NCBI GenBank assembly: GCA_017518445.1
Contig: JAFWVB010000060.1
Coordinates: forward strand, 1-36,225
Reading direction: 5' to 3'
Length of the DNA: 36,225 nt
From: Oscillospiraceae bacterium
GTDB taxonomy: Bacteria; Bacillota; Clostridia; Oscillospirales; Oscillospiraceae
Position 1 is the first letter of the stretch. Each line of letters opens with the position of its first letter. The notes under the pieces are model-generated. The model searched no databases and had not been told where the DNA came from. It saw only the letters and a program-made list of their open reading frames with translations. Shown piece after piece: positions 15,534 through 25,757 of this stretch. Both the position numbers and the translations under genes were made by a program.

Positions 15534-17873
15534 ATGAACGGCGGAATGCGTTCGATGGGTCCGCGCGGGTTTCTGACGGACGAGGAAAAAAACAACATAC
15601 CGAAGGTCACGAAAAAGCTGCTGCTCCGCATACTGTCGTATCTGAAGCCGTACACGGTGCAGTTCATATTCGTGTTTATCACGATACTGCTGTCCGCCGT
15701 GGTGGGGCTTTTGCCGTCCATCATAACGGGGCGGATAGTCGACGAGGCGCTTGTGGGAGAGAATTTGTCTCTTCTCATAAAGCTGCTTTTGGCGGCGTTC
15801 GGCGCGCTCGCCGTGAGTCAGATCGTCGGCGTCGTGGAAAACTACATAAACGCGTGGATATCACAGCGGATAATCTACGACATGAAAAATCAGATGTACA
15901 GACATCTGCTCTATATGCCGCACTCGTTTTTCACCTCGGAAAAACAGGGCGATATAATCACGCGCATGGACACGGACATATCGGGCGTGAGCTCTGTCAT
16001 ATCCGGCACGCTGTCGTCGATAGTTTCCAATATCGCCACCGTCGTGACGACGCTTGTCGCGCTGTTTTCGATGAGCTGGCAGCTCGCGCTTGTCGGCATC
16101 GTCGTTATCCCGCTTCTCATTCTGCCGACGAGAACGGTCGGCAAGACACGCTATAAGCTCCTGTCCGAGGGGCAGGCGAAGCGCGACGAGATGAATCAGG
16201 CGATAAACGAAACGCTCTCCGCGAGCGGCTCGCTGCTCGTGAAGATCTTTACGCGCGAGGAGAAGGAGTACGACAATTTTGTCGGTATAAACGAGGACGT
16301 GGCGCAGATCGCGATGCGGGAACAGCGCAGCGGAAGCTGGTTTCGCGTCGTCATGGGCATGTTCACACAGCTCGGACCGCTTCTCATATATTTTGCGGGC
16401 GGGCTCGTCATAATACGGCGCTGGGACACAGCGCTCACCATCGGTACGATAACGGCGACGGTCGCGCTCATAAACAGGCTTTACCGACCGGTGGAGTCGC
16501 TTCTCAATATCGGCGTGGATTTCACGCGCTCGCTCGCGCTTTTTACGCGCATATTCGATTACTTCGACCGCGAAAACACCGTCGTATCACCGGAAAACGG
16601 CAAAAAACCGGAGGTCAGGGACGGGAACATCGTTTACGACCACGTCGCGTTCAGCTATGACGGCGAAAAACAGATATTGACGGACGTGAGCTTCACCGTG
16701 CCGGGCGGCAAGATGTACGCGATAGTCGGACCCTCCGGCTCCGGAAAATCCACGGTCGTGAACTTCATACCGCGGCTTTACGACGTGAACGCAGGCTCCG
16801 TCAAGATAAACGGCGTGGACGTGCGGGATTTCGACCTCAAATACCTGCGCGAGCACGTCGGGATAGTCACGCAGGAGACGTATCTCTTCAACGGGACTAT
16901 TTTGGAAAACCTCAAATACGCGAAAAGCGACGCGACAATGGAGGAGATAGAGCGCGCGTGCAAAACGGCGAGCATACATGAGTTAATCTCTTCTCTGCCG
17001 GACGGGTATAACACCGAGGTCGGCAACCGCGGACTCAAGCTCTCCGGCGGCGAAAAGCAGCGCATATCGATAGCGAGGGTGCTGCTGAAAAATCCGGAGA
17101 TACTCATTTTGGACGAGGCGACGAGCGCTCTCGACAGCATATCGGAAAACGCGATACAGGACGCGCTCGAAGTCATGATGGAGGGACGCACGAGCCTTGT
17201 CATCGCGCACCGCCTGTCCACGATATTGAAGGCGGACAGGATACTCGTCGTCAAGGACGGAGTCATAGCCGAGGAGGGCACGCACGACGAGCTTCTGGCG
17301 CAGGGTGGCACCTACCGCGAGCTGTATGAGACGCAGTTCCGCACGGCGATAGATTATGAAGCGGAGCACGGGCAGGTCGCGGCGCTCGATATAAGCACGC
17401 TTTCGACGGAGTACGATACGCGACGCATAACGGAGTCGGATATCGCGGACGTATATAACCTGTACAGGTCGAACGCGCGGTATTACAGGACGCTAAAGGA
17501 ACGGCCGTCGAAAAAGCGGCTGACCGAGGTGATAAGCTCTCTCGATGAGAGCGCGGACGCCTCGCAGATGTTTGTCGGCTTTTACGGAGGCGACGAGCTT
17601 GTGGCGATACTCGACCTCATAATCGGACACCACGACGACAAGAGCGCGTTTATCGGCTGGTTCATGGTCGACGCTGAAAAACAGCGGCAGGGCATCGGCT
17701 CGCAGATATTCGCGGACATACGCGCGTCGCTGAAATCGCAGGGCTTTAACTCCGTGTCGCTCAAATGCCGCTCTGAAAATGCCGACGCTATCGCCTTCTG
17801 GGAGAGCCAGGGCTTTTCGGGCACGAACGATCCGGATGCTCCGGACGTGAAGATCATGTCGAGGGAAATCTGA
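15534..17873 (+). CDS. ABC exporter (permease-ATPase) fused to a GNAT acetyltransferase
   Basis: 779 residues from ATG 15534; ATG 15528 is alternative, but GAGGGG at 15521-15526 fits the later one better. Residues about 25-330 are a six-helix type I exporter domain. Residues about 360-600 are an ATPase with Walker A GPSGSGKST (near 399), signature LSGGEKQR, Walker B ILILDEATSALD and the H-loop IAHR. After a linker, residues about 625-779 are a complete GNAT domain: ITESDIADVYNLYRSN, GWFMVDAEKQRQGIGSQIF with the acetyl-CoA loop, and a typical AIAFWESQGF end. The reading frame is continuous, with no sign of frameshift. Both families are common, but this fusion is unusual. The GNAT side would face the cytoplasm and could acetylate the transported compound or a regulator. 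Substrate unknown. Confidence 0.9.
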   Translation: MNGGMRSMGPRGFLTDEEKNNIPKVTKKLLLRILSYLKPYTVQFIFVFITILLSAVVGLLPSIITGRIVDEALVGENLSLLIKLLLAAFGALAVSQIVGVVENYINAWISQRIIYDMKNQMYRHLLYMPHSFFTSEKQGDIITRMDTDISGVSSVISGTLSSIVSNIATVVTTLVALFSMSWQLALVGIVVIPLLILPTRTVGKTRYKLLSEGQAKRDEMNQAINETLSASGSLLVKIFTREEKEYDNFVGINEDVAQIAMREQRSGSWFRVVMGMFTQLGPLLIYFAGGLVIIRRWDTALTIGTITATVALINRLYRPVESLLNIGVDFTRSLALFTRIFDYFDRENTVVSPENGKKPEVRDGNIVYDHVAFSYDGEKQILTDVSFTVPGGKMYAIVGPSGSGKSTVVNFIPRLYDVNAGSVKINGVDVRDFDLKYLREHVGIVTQETYLFNGTILENLKYAKSDATMEEIERACKTASIHELISSLPDGYNTEVGNRGLKLSGGEKQRISIARVLLKNPEILILDEATSALDSISENAIQDALEVMMEGRTSLVIAHRLSTILKADRILVVKDGVIAEEGTHDELLAQGGTYRELYETQFRTAIDYEAEHGQVAALDISTLSTEYDTRRITESDIADVYNLYRSNARYYRTLKERPSKKRLTEVISSLDESADASQMFVGFYGGDELVAILDLIIGHHDDKSAFIGWFMVDAEKQRQGIGSQIFADIRASLKSQGFNSVSLKCRSENADAIAFWESQGFSGTNDPDAPDVKIMSREI

Positions 17874-17880
17874 TAAAGTT

Positions 17881-17918
17881 AAAAATTCCCCGAGAGCTCG
17901 TGCTCTCGGGGAATTTTT
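17881..17918. terminator. Bidirectional Rho-independent terminator
   Basis: A perfect 17-bp stem (17881-17897 with 17902-17918, core CCCCGAGAGC/GCTCTCGGGG) with loop TCGT, A-run on the left and T-run on the right. It sits between the ABC-GNAT gene and the converging proA, serving both. Confidence 0.93.
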
Positions 17919-17925
17919 TGTAAAT

Positions 17926-19182
17926 TTATCGGATCTGTCCGCTGCCGCGGATTATATATTTGTACGTCGTAAGCTCATTAAGACCCATGGGACCGCGCGC
18001 GTGGAGCTTTTGCGTGGATATGCCTATCTCGCAGCCGAGCCCGAATTCGCCACCGTCGGTAAAGCGCGTCGAGGCGTTCACATATACGGCGGAGCTGTCC
18101 ACTGCGGCGGTGAAATATGCGGCGGAATCCGCGCTCTCTGTTATTATCGCGTCGCTGTGGTGCGTGGAGTGGGCGGCGATATGCGCGACGGCGGCGCGCA
18201 CGTCGGGGACGGTGTCAACAGCAAGGATGTAGTCCAGAAATTCCGTGTCGAAATCGTCGCTTTCTGCGACTTTGCCGTCGATATATTTTGCGGCTTTTTC
18301 GGAGAGGCGAAGCTCCACCGGCGTTTTTCCGGCGGCTTTGCGGTCGCCAGTCAGCCGCTTTTTGAGCATGGGCAGAAAGACGGGGGCGACGCTCTCGTTC
18401 ACAAGGCAGACCTCAGCCGCGTTGCAGACGGACGGGCGGCTCGTCTTGGCGTTTTCGATTATGTCGAGCGCCATTTCGAGGTTTGCGGAGCCGTCCACAT
18501 ATATGTGACAGATGCCCGTGCCGGTCTGTATGCACGGCACTTTCGCGTTTTCGACGCACGAGCGTATGAGCCCCGCGCCGCCGCGAGGTATGAGAAGATC
18601 GACATAGCCGACGGCGGTCATCAGCTCTCTCGCGCCGTCGCGCGAGGTGTCCTCGAGCATATTTATGAGATTTTCAGGCACGCCCTCCGCGCAAAGCCCG
18701 CGCCGCAGAGCCGCGATTATGGCGGCGGAGGAGCGGTATGCCTCCTTTCCTCCGCGCAGGACGCAGACGTTTCCGCTTTTGAGGGCGAGCGCGGCGGCGT
18801 CCGACGTGACGTTCGGGCGGCTCTCGTATATTATCGCGACGACGCCCATAGGCACGCGCGTTTTCTCGATAACAAGCCCGTTCGGGCGGTCTATGCGCTC
18901 CAAAACCGCGCCGACGGGGTCGGGCAGCGCGACGACGTCGCGAATGCCGTCAGCCATCGCGGATATCCGGTCGTATGTGAGCGTCAGACGGTCGAGCATC
19001 ACGTCGCCCATAGAGGCACGGGCGCTTTCTATATCCTCCGCGTTTGCGCGGAGGATATAGTCTGCCGAAGCATCCAAATGTGCCGCCATGGACATAAGTA
19101 TGCGGTTTTTATCCTCCGTGCCGAGAGCGGCGAGATAAGGGACGGCGGATCTTGCGTATTTCAATATTTCAAGCGTCGTCAT
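17926..19182 (-). CDS. proA: Gamma-glutamyl phosphate reductase
   Basis: 418 residues from the ATG at 19182-19180; the longer frame to 19269 overlaps proB, and GAGG lies just upstream of the chosen start. Family motifs: VIYESRPNVTSDAAALALKSGN, LRGGKEA, the catalytic Cys in SRPSVCNAAEVCL, and the C-terminal FTDGGEFGLGCEIGISTQKLHARGPMGL. It makes glutamate-5-semialdehyde with NADPH in proline synthesis, acting on the product of ProB. proB lies immediately upstream with a 10-base gap. Complete and ordinary. Confidence 0.96.
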   Translation of the reverse strand: MTTLEILKYARSAVPYLAALGTEDKNRILMSMAAHLDASADYILRANAEDIESARASMGDVMLDRLTLTYDRISAMADGIRDVVALPDPVGAVLERIDRPNGLVIEKTRVPMGVVAIIYESRPNVTSDAAALALKSGNVCVLRGGKEAYRSSAAIIAALRRGLCAEGVPENLINMLEDTSRDGARELMTAVGYVDLLIPRGGAGLIRSCVENAKVPCIQTGTGICHIYVDGSANLEMALDIIENAKTSRPSVCNAAEVCLVNESVAPVFLPMLKKRLTGDRKAAGKTPVELRLSEKAAKYIDGKVAESDDFDTEFLDYILAVDTVPDVRAAVAHIAAHSTHHSDAIITESADSAAYFTAAVDSSAVYVNASTRFTDGGEFGLGCEIGISTQKLHARGPMGLNELTTYKYIIRGSGQIR

Positions 19183-19192
19183 GTGCTTTACC

Positions 19193-19963
19193 TCACGATT
19201 TTTTCGCGCAGAAGCGCGTCCCGATGTCCTCGCCGTCAAAAAGCGAATAGAGCAGCGACGGATCGGCACCGTTGAGTATCACCACGTCGCAGCCCGCCTC
19301 GGTACACTGCTTTGCGGCGATGAGCTTCGTTTTCATGCCACCCGTGCCGAGACTCGTACCCTCCGCGCCGCCAAGCTCCATTATCTCGTCTGTAAGCTCC
19401 GAAACGGTGCGGATAAGCTTCGCCTCTGCCTCTCTGTGCGGGTCGGCGGTGTAGAGCCCGTCTATATCGGAGAGTATGACGAGCATATCAGCCTTTACAC
19501 TTACGGCGACGAGCGACGACAGCCTGTCGTTGTCTCCGACCTTTATCTCGTCGGTGGCGATCGTGTCGTTTTCGTTTATTATCGGAAGTACGCGCATTTC
19601 AAGGAGCTTCGAGATAGTGTTTTGGAAATTCGCGTATCTGTCCTCATGGCGAAAGTCCGAGCCGGTCAGAAGCATTTGAGCCACGGTGTGGTTGTGCTCC
19701 TGAAACAGCCGGTCGTAGACATACATCAGCTCGCACTGGCCGACTGCCGCCGCCGCCTGCTTTGTCGGGATATCGCGCGGGCGCTCGTGAAGCCCTAACT
19801 TTCCCGCGCCCATGCCGATAGCGCCGGAGGAGACAAGGATTATCTCGACGCCTCTGTTTTTCAGATCACTCAAGGTGCGGCACATCTGCTCCACCCTGCG
19901 AATGTTGATAAGTCCGGACGGATACGCCAGCGACGACGTGCCGACCTTTATGACGACTCTCAT
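19193..19963 (-). CDS. proB: Glutamate 5-kinase, short form without PUA domain
   Basis: 256 residues from the ATG at 19963-19961, with AGGTG just upstream; a GTG three codons earlier is less likely. Amino-acid kinase motifs: VIKVGTSSLAYPSG, ILVSSGAIGMGAGKLG, INENDTIATDEIKVGDNDRLSSLVA, and GTGGMKTKLIAAKQCTEAGCDVVILNG. It phosphorylates glutamate, the first step of proline synthesis. The usual C-terminal PUA domain (about 100 residues in E. coli) is absent; PUA-less forms are known. It is the first gene of a proBA operon on the minus strand. Confidence 0.95.
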   Translation of the reverse strand: MRVVIKVGTSSLAYPSGLINIRRVEQMCRTLSDLKNRGVEIILVSSGAIGMGAGKLGLHERPRDIPTKQAAAAVGQCELMYVYDRLFQEHNHTVAQMLLTGSDFRHEDRYANFQNTISKLLEMRVLPIINENDTIATDEIKVGDNDRLSSLVAVSVKADMLVILSDIDGLYTADPHREAEAKLIRTVSELTDEIMELGGAEGTSLGTGGMKTKLIAAKQCTEAGCDVVILNGADPSLLYSLFDGEDIGTRFCAKKS

Positions 19964-20019
19964 GCAAAACACCTCGTTTTAAGGATTATATTGCTCACCC
20001 TAAAGCCCATATTGCAGAC

Positions 20020-20028
20020 AGTATAACA
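20020..20028 (-). promoter_or_regulatory. Possible extended -10 promoter of proBA
   Basis: On the minus strand TGTTATACT gives a TATACT -10 with a TG extension (TATACT at 20025-20020), about 57 bases before the proB ATG. No good -35 at 17 bases was found. Confidence 0.4.
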
Positions 20029-20095
20029 CAGCCGCAAAAACAAATCCACACTTTATTATTTATTTGCATATACCAATTAAAAATAAAATAGGGGC

Positions 20096-20124
20096 TTGTC
20101 TTGCAGACGGCTAAATGTTAATAT
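20096..20124 (+). promoter_or_regulatory. Sigma-A promoter of the spoU-dprA-topA run
   Basis: TTGTCT at 20096-20101 and TAATAT at 20119-20124 with 17 bases between, about 50 bases before the methyltransferase ATG. It diverges from the proBA promoter region. Confidence 0.6.
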
Positions 20125-20175
20125 GTAAAAAATGCCGCGGCTTTATACCGATTTTGGCCTGAGAGGACAGACAAT

Positions 20176-20940
20176 ATGGCGAAAACCATAACGAGTCGGA
20201 AAAATGAAAAGATTATGCACATCAAAAAGCTCGGCGCGAGCGCGGCGTACAGGCGCGAGTGCGGCGAGACCGTGTGCGACGGCAGAAAACTTTTAAGCGA
20301 GGCGGCGTCGCACGGGATAGAGATAAAGACCGTGCTGTTTTGCGGAGAGGAGCCGGAGGGGCTCGTCGCGGCGGACGTTTGCATGACGCCGAGAGAGCTT
20401 ATCGCCTCCGCGTCGCCTATGGTCACGGCGCAGGACGTTCTGTTTTCCTGCGCAATTCCCGAAATCGGCGCGGAGGAGGACATAGCGGGAAGCTGCATAA
20501 TACTGGAGAACATACAGGACCCCGGCAACGTGGGCGCGATGATAAGGACGGCGAACGCCTTTTCGATAGACACCGTTGCGCTTGTCGGCTCATGCGCCGA
20601 CCCGTTTTCTCCGAAAACGATAAGAGCGTCGATGGGCGCGGTTTTCAGACAGAAGATAGTGAGAACGGACATTGACGGAATAAAGCGGCTTAAAAACCGC
20701 GGCGTCGCGATATACGGCGCGGCGCTGTCGGAGAGAAGCGCGGATATACGCGGCGTGAGTCTCGAAAACGCCGCCGTGGTAATAGGAAACGAGGGCGGCG
20801 GACTTTCGGAGGAAATGCTCGGCGTTTGCGACGGGGAGATAATAATACCGATGAACGCGGACTGCGAATCGCTCAACGCGGGGGCGGCTGCGGCGGTCAT
20901 AATGTGGGAAATGAGGAGAACGAAATCTTATACGGGATAG
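20176..20940 (+). CDS. SpoU/TrmH-family RNA methyltransferase
   Basis: 254 residues. An N-terminal substrate-binding domain (about 1-95, SRKNEKIMHIKKLG) precedes a SPOUT knotted methyltransferase domain with all three motifs: NIQDPGNVGAMIRTANAF, VIGNEGGGLS, and IPMNADCESLNAGAAAAVIMWEM. It transfers a methyl group from S-adenosylmethionine to a 2'-OH of rRNA or tRNA; the exact nucleotide cannot be told. It stops with TAG, and dprA starts 10 bases later, so the two are probably cotranscribed. Confidence 0.92.
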   Translation: MAKTITSRKNEKIMHIKKLGASAAYRRECGETVCDGRKLLSEAASHGIEIKTVLFCGEEPEGLVAADVCMTPRELIASASPMVTAQDVLFSCAIPEIGAEEDIAGSCIILENIQDPGNVGAMIRTANAFSIDTVALVGSCADPFSPKTIRASMGAVFRQKIVRTDIDGIKRLKNRGVAIYGAALSERSADIRGVSLENAAVVIGNEGGGLSEEMLGVCDGEIIIPMNADCESLNAGAAAAVIMWEMRRTKSYTG

Positions 20941-20950
20941 GGTGAAGAGT

Positions 20951-22186
20951 ATGGCGGAACTCAAATATTGGATATGGCTCGCGTCGAGGCGCGGCGTAGG
21001 CAGAAAATCCGCGACGAGGCTTCTCGATATTTTCAATACGCCGGAAAAGCTGTATTTTGCAAGGGAGATCGAATATAAGGCGGCGGGGCTAACGCCGATG
21101 GAGATAAGCTCGCTATCGGATAAGGACCTTGCGACGGCTAATAAGGCGATAGAGGACTGCAGGAGAATGAATTTCGGGATCATAAGCTATGAGGACGCGA
21201 TGTATCCCGAGAGGCTCCGCAATATATACGATCCGCCGCTCGTGCTGTATTACAAGGGCGGGCTTCCGTTTATAGACGATGAGGCGGTGGTCGCCATCGT
21301 CGGCACGAGAACTTGTACGGACTACGGCGTGAAGACCGCCGAGAGGATCGGATATGAATTTGCCGTCTCCGGCGGCGTTGTCGTTACGGGGCTTGCAAGA
21401 GGCATAGACTCAGCCGCGGCGCACGGTGCGCTGAAGGCGGGCGGACGTGTGATCGGCGTCGTCGGCAACGGACTCGACATTGTGTACCCGCCGGACAATA
21501 TCGACATGTACAGAGCGGTAGAGGCGACGGGAGCGATTATAAGCGAATACGCGCCCGGCACTCCGCCGAGGGCGGCGAACTTTCCGCAGAGAAACAGGAT
21601 AATAAGCGGGCTTTCGCTCGGCGTGGTCGTGGTCGAAGCGCCGAAGGCGTCCGGCTCGCTGATAACCGCGTCGCTCGCGCTCGAACAGGGCAGGGACGTG
21701 TTCGCGGTGCCGGGGAATATAGACGCGGCGGCGTGTCTCGGCTCAAATCAGCTTTTGAAGGACGGCGCGGGAACGCTGACCTCCGGCTGGGACCTCGTCG
21801 GAGAGTATATCGGGATGTTTCCGGACAGGCTCAGCCTGCCGAGCCGTAAAACGCAGGCGCCGCAGGAGGCGGTATGCGAAATAGCTCCGGCAAAGGCGTC
21901 CGGCAAAGCGGCAAAACGCGGCGATAAAGTCGAAAAAGAACGGAAAAAAGAGATTGACAAAGACGAAATACTGGAATATATTGACTTGGTCACGGAGAGA
22001 GAGGCGCTTTCGGAGCACGAGGCGCTGATACTCAGGGCGATACTGAATAAAGTCGCGCATATAGATGAAATAATAGAGACGTCGGGGCTTGACGCGCCGA
22101 AAGCGCTCGCCGCGCTGACGATGCTCGAGATAAAGGGCGTCGTTTCACAGACAGAGGGCAAAAAATTCAGGATATTAATCAATTAG
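20951..22186 (+). CDS. dprA: DNA processing protein DprA
   Basis: 411 residues from ATG 20951; a GTG at 20942 lies right at the upstream stop and is rejected. The N-terminal helical domain (YWIWLASRRGVGRKSATRLL) is followed by the Rossmann-like DprA core with VAIVGTRTCTDYG, VVTGLARGIDSAAAHGAL, GRVIGVVGNGLDIVYPPDN and FPQRNRIISGLS. A charged linker (KAAKRGDKVEKERKKEIDK) leads to a C-terminal winged helix (about 345-411). DprA loads RecA on incoming single-stranded DNA during natural transformation. Order dprA-topA-trmFO is typical of Firmicutes. Its stop is TAG, and topA starts 17 bases later. Confidence 0.95.
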   Translation: MAELKYWIWLASRRGVGRKSATRLLDIFNTPEKLYFAREIEYKAAGLTPMEISSLSDKDLATANKAIEDCRRMNFGIISYEDAMYPERLRNIYDPPLVLYYKGGLPFIDDEAVVAIVGTRTCTDYGVKTAERIGYEFAVSGGVVVTGLARGIDSAAAHGALKAGGRVIGVVGNGLDIVYPPDNIDMYRAVEATGAIISEYAPGTPPRAANFPQRNRIISGLSLGVVVVEAPKASGSLITASLALEQGRDVFAVPGNIDAAACLGSNQLLKDGAGTLTSGWDLVGEYIGMFPDRLSLPSRKTQAPQEAVCEIAPAKASGKAAKRGDKVEKERKKEIDKDEILEYIDLVTEREALSEHEALILRAILNKVAHIDEIIETSGLDAPKALAALTMLEIKGVVSQTEGKKFRILIN

Positions 22187-22203
22187 AATGGGGATAGCAG
22201 TAA

Positions 22204-24444
22204 ATGGCAACCGCAAAGAGAAATCTCGTTATCGTTGAGTCGCCTGCAAAGGCAAAGACAATAGGCAAATATTTGGGGAGCGATTACAGAGTCACGGCGT
22301 CTATGGGGCATCTGCGCGATCTGCCGAAGAGCGTGATGGGCGTCGATCTCGAGCACGGATTTGAGCCGGATTATCAGCCGGTGAAGGGACGCGAGGAGAC
22401 GATAGGAGAGCTTCGCAAAGCCGCGAAAAGCAGCAAATGCGTGTACCTTGCGACCGACCCTGACCGCGAGGGAGAGGCAATATCGTGGCACCTCAAGGAG
22501 CTTTTGGGGCTGGACGATAAAAACACGTTCAGAGTGACCTTTAACGAGATAACGAAAAAGGTCGTCACCGAGAGCATCGCAAATCCGAGAGCCATAGATC
22601 AGGACCTTGTGGACGCGCAGCAGGCGCGCAGAATACTCGACAGAATAGTGGGCTATAAATTGAGCCCGCTTCTCTGGAAGAAGATAAAGCGCGGTCTTTC
22701 CGCGGGCAGAGTGCAGTCGGTCGCAACGAGGATAGTCGTTGACAGAGAGGCTGAAATACGTGATTTTGTGCCGGAGGAATACTGGCTTTTAAATCTGCTG
22801 CTCTCAAAAAAGGTCGGCTCCGCCGCGTTCGAGGCGAGGTTTTACGGTGAAAACGGCAAGAAAAAGGAGCTTAAAAGCAAAGAGCAGGTCGACGAGATAA
22901 CGGTGGCGGTCAAGTCGCTGCCGGTGACAGTCGCGGAGATAAAGCGCGCCGACAAGAAAAAGTCGCCCGCGCCGCCGTTCATCACCTCGACGCTTCAGCA
23001 GGACGCGTCGCGCAAGTTCGGCATGACGCCGAGAAGGACGATGTCCATAGCCCAGCAGCTTTATGAGGGCGTGGATATAAACGGCGAGGGTACGACGGGT
23101 CTTATCACATACATGAGAACGGACTCGCTTCGGCTTTCGGACGAGGCGCTTGAGAGCGCGCGTCGGTTTATAACCGAACGTTACGGCAGGGAATATCACC
23201 CCGGCACTGCGCGCAGATTCAAGACGAAGTCAGGCGCGCAGGACGCGCACGAGGCTATAAGACCGACGAACGTTTTCATAACGCCGGAGGATATAAAGGC
23301 GAGCGTTACGTCGGACCAGTATAAGCTCTACAAGCTGATATGGGGCAGATTTGTGGCGTGCCAGATGTCCGCCGCCGTTTATGACAGCGTGTCGGTGGAT
23401 ATCGCGGCGGGGAAATATACGTTCAAGGCGAGCAATTCCGTTGTGAAGTTCGCCGGATATACCGCGGTTTACGAGGAGGGCAGAGACGACGACGGAGAGG
23501 AGACTCAGAGGTCGATGCCGAAGCTCTCCGAGGGCGAGGAGCTGAACGTAAACGATATAAAAAGCGAGCAGAAATTCACTCAGCCGCCGTACAGATTTAC
23601 CGAGGCTACGCTCATAAAGGAGATGGAGGAGACGGGCGTCGGACGTCCGAGCACATACGCGCCGACTGTCTCGACGATACTCGACAGGGAATACGTCGTC
23701 AAGGACGGCAAATATATAAAGCCGACGCCGCTCGGAGAGGTCGTGACGGGGCTCATGAAAGAGCGGTTCCCGGACATAGTCGATCTCAAATTCACGGCGA
23801 ATATGGAGGAAAAACTCGACGACGTCGAGAAGGGACAGAAATACTGGAAGGATCTTTTGGGTGAATTTTACAGCCCGTTTATGGACTCTCTCTCCAATGC
23901 TGAAAAGGCGCTCGAGGGAGAGCGGATAAAGGTTCCGGCAGAGGTTACCGAGGAGAAATGCCCTGTCTGTGGGAAAAACCTCGTTGTCAAGTCCGGCAGG
24001 TTCGGGAGATTTTTGGCGTGTCCCGGGTATCCGGAGTGCAGCTTCACTGAGCCGCTCGTCATAGAGATGCCGGGCAAATGCCCGAAATGCGGCGGGCGAA
24101 TACTGAAGCGCACATCGAGAAACGGCTATGTTTTCTATGCCTGCGAAAAAGGCGCCGCCTGCGGCTTTATGACGTGGGACGTGCCGGTCAAGGACAACTG
24201 CCCCGAGTGCGGGAAAACGATGTTCAAGGCGTCGGGTAGGGGCTTTAAGAGACCGTTCTGCACCAATGAGGAGTGCCGTAATTTCACACCGCAGGATAAG
24301 CGCGGCTACAAGAAAAAGACTGACGGCGACGGAAAGACCGCCGGAGACGCGAAGAAAAAAACGGCGTCATCCGCAGGCAAAAGAACGTCCGCCGCGAAAA
24401 AAACGGCGGCAAAGACCGCGCGTAAAAAGGCGGATAAGCAGTAA
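22204..24444 (+). CDS. topA: DNA topoisomerase I
   Basis: 746 residues. TOPRIM domain with [17 protein letters not shown] (Glu12) and the metal-binding DPDREGE (85-91). Catalytic Tyr303 lies in [10 protein letters not shown]. Three C-terminal Zn ribbons begin near residues 586, 626 and 666 (CPVCG, CPKCG, CPECG), followed by a Lys/Ala-rich tail of about 45 residues. The enzyme relaxes negative supercoils. The basic tail is probably for DNA or RNA polymerase contact; such low-complexity tails are common in this family. Start ATG fits the conserved N-terminus; the ribosome binding site (GGGGAT) is modest. Confidence 0.96.
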   Translation: MATAKRNLVIVESPAKAKTIGKYLGSDYRVTASMGHLRDLPKSVMGVDLEHGFEPDYQPVKGREETIGELRKAAKSSKCVYLATDPDREGEAISWHLKELLGLDDKNTFRVTFNEITKKVVTESIANPRAIDQDLVDAQQARRILDRIVGYKLSPLLWKKIKRGLSAGRVQSVATRIVVDREAEIRDFVPEEYWLLNLLLSKKVGSAAFEARFYGENGKKKELKSKEQVDEITVAVKSLPVTVAEIKRADKKKSPAPPFITSTLQQDASRKFGMTPRRTMSIAQQLYEGVDINGEGTTGLITYMRTDSLRLSDEALESARRFITERYGREYHPGTARRFKTKSGAQDAHEAIRPTNVFITPEDIKASVTSDQYKLYKLIWGRFVACQMSAAVYDSVSVDIAAGKYTFKASNSVVKFAGYTAVYEEGRDDDGEETQRSMPKLSEGEELNVNDIKSEQKFTQPPYRFTEATLIKEMEETGVGRPSTYAPTVSTILDREYVVKDGKYIKPTPLGEVVTGLMKERFPDIVDLKFTANMEEKLDDVEKGQKYWKDLLGEFYSPFMDSLSNAEKALEGERIKVPAEVTEEKCPVCGKNLVVKSGRFGRFLACPGYPECSFTEPLVIEMPGKCPKCGGRILKRTSRNGYVFYACEKGAACGFMTWDVPVKDNCPECGKTMFKASGRGFKRPFCTNEECRNFTPQDKRGYKKKTDGDGKTAGDAKKKTASSAGKRTSAAKKTAAKTARKKADKQ

Positions 24445-24446
24445 CC

Positions 24447-25757
24447 ATGTCGAATGTCACAGTCATAGGCGCGGGGCTTGCCGGCTGCGAATGCGCGTGG
24501 CAATTGGCAAAGCGCGGTATTGAGGTAGTGCTTTGCGAGATGAAGCCGCAAAAAAGAACGCCCGCCCACAATTACGACGGCTTTGCGGAGCTTGTCTGCT
24601 CGAACTCCATGCGCGGGGACGACCTCTCAAACGCGGTTGGGCTCTTGAAAGAGGAGATGCGTCGGCTAGGAAGCCTCATAATCTCATGCGCGGACGAAAC
24701 GCGCGTGCCCGCGGGCGGCGCTCTCGCCGTTGACAGGACGGCGTTTTCGGATGCGGTTACACAAAAAATAAAGGCGCATCCGCTCATCACCGTGAGAGAG
24801 GGCGAGATCGCGGATATACCCGACGGGCATACGGTTATCGCGACGGGACCGCTGACGAGCGACGCGATGGCGGATCGCATTTCGGAGATAACAAAAAGCG
24901 CAGGCTATCTGTATTTCTACGACGCCGCCGCGCCGATAGTGACGGCGGAGAGCGTCGATATGGAGCGCGCGTATTTTGCGTCGCGTTACGGCAAGGGAGA
25001 CGCGGACTATATAAACTGCCCGATGGACGCGGAGGAGTATGCGGCGTTTTGGCGCGAACTCTGCTCCGCCGAGGAGGCACGGATACACGGCTTTGACGAC
25101 GGCGGCGTTTTCGAGGGCTGTATGCCCGTTGAGGTCATGGCTCGGCGAGGTGAGGACACGCTGCGTTTCGGACCGCTGAAGCCGGTAGGACTTGAGGACC
25201 CGCGCACGGGTAAGGAGCCTTACGCCGTGGTTCAGCTCCGGCGTGACAACGCGGCGGGCTCGCTCTACAATATAGTCGGCTTTCAGACGCATCTGAAATT
25301 TCCGGAGCAAAAGCGGGTGTTTTCGATGATACCGGGGCTTGAAAACGCGGAGTTTGTCAGATACGGCGTCATGCACAGGAATACATATCTCAATTCGCCA
25401 AAGCTGCTCGACAGGTATTACAGGCTGAGTTCGGACGGGCGCATCAGCTTTGCCGGACAGATGACCGGAGTCGAGGGCTACGTCGAGTCGGCGGCGTCGG
25501 GTCTGCTCGTCGGGATAGAAAAATCGAGGGAGCTTTCGGGGCAGCCGCCGGCGGATTTCCCGCAGGAGACGGCAATAGGCGCGCTTGCGCTCTATATAAG
25601 CAGCGACGCGATAGTGAATTTTCAGCCGATGAATATAAATTTCGGGCTTATAGCGCCGCTCGGATATAAAATCAAGGGCAAGCGCAACAAAAACGCCGCG
25701 ATCTCGGAGAGGGCGCTCGGCGTTTTGGAGATAATGATTACGGAGGGCAGAGTATGA
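24447..25757 (+). CDS. trmFO: Folate-dependent tRNA (uracil-54) C5-methyltransferase
   Basis: 436 residues. FAD-binding [19 protein letters not shown] at the N-terminus, then [27 protein letters not shown] and a conserved C-terminal [12 protein letters not shown]. TrmFO uses methylenetetrahydrofolate and FADH2 to make m5U54 in the tRNA T-loop, unlike the SAM-dependent TrmA of enterobacteria. It starts two bases after the topA stop, and its TGA overlaps the plsX ATG, so it is tightly coupled on both sides. Complete and ordinary. Confidence 0.95.
   Translation: MSNVTVIGAGLAGCECAWQLAKRGIEVVLCEMKPQKRTPAHNYDGFAELVCSNSMRGDDLSNAVGLLKEEMRRLGSLIISCADETRVPAGGALAVDRTAFSDAVTQKIKAHPLITVREGEIADIPDGHTVIATGPLTSDAMADRISEITKSAGYLYFYDAAAPIVTAESVDMERAYFASRYGKGDADYINCPMDAEEYAAFWRELCSAEEARIHGFDDGGVFEGCMPVEVMARRGEDTLRFGPLKPVGLEDPRTGKEPYAVVQLRRDNAAGSLYNIVGFQTHLKFPEQKRVFSMIPGLENAEFVRYGVMHRNTYLNSPKLLDRYYRLSSDGRISFAGQMTGVEGYVESAASGLLVGIEKSRELSGQPPADFPQETAIGALALYISSDAIVNFQPMNINFGLIAPLGYKIKGKRNKNAAISERALGVLEIMITEGRV

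Noticed and set aside
17380-17420. Two adjacent genes (ABC exporter, GNAT) merged by an assembly frameshift
   Set aside because: The linker reads on in one frame with normal codon use, and no start codon with a ribosome binding site is seen at the start of the GNAT part. Kept as a fusion.
18001-19275. 424-codon plus-strand open frame
   Set aside because: It is antisense to proA, which is fully supported by family motifs. Its composition (Arg, Gly, Val rich) is that of a shadow frame.
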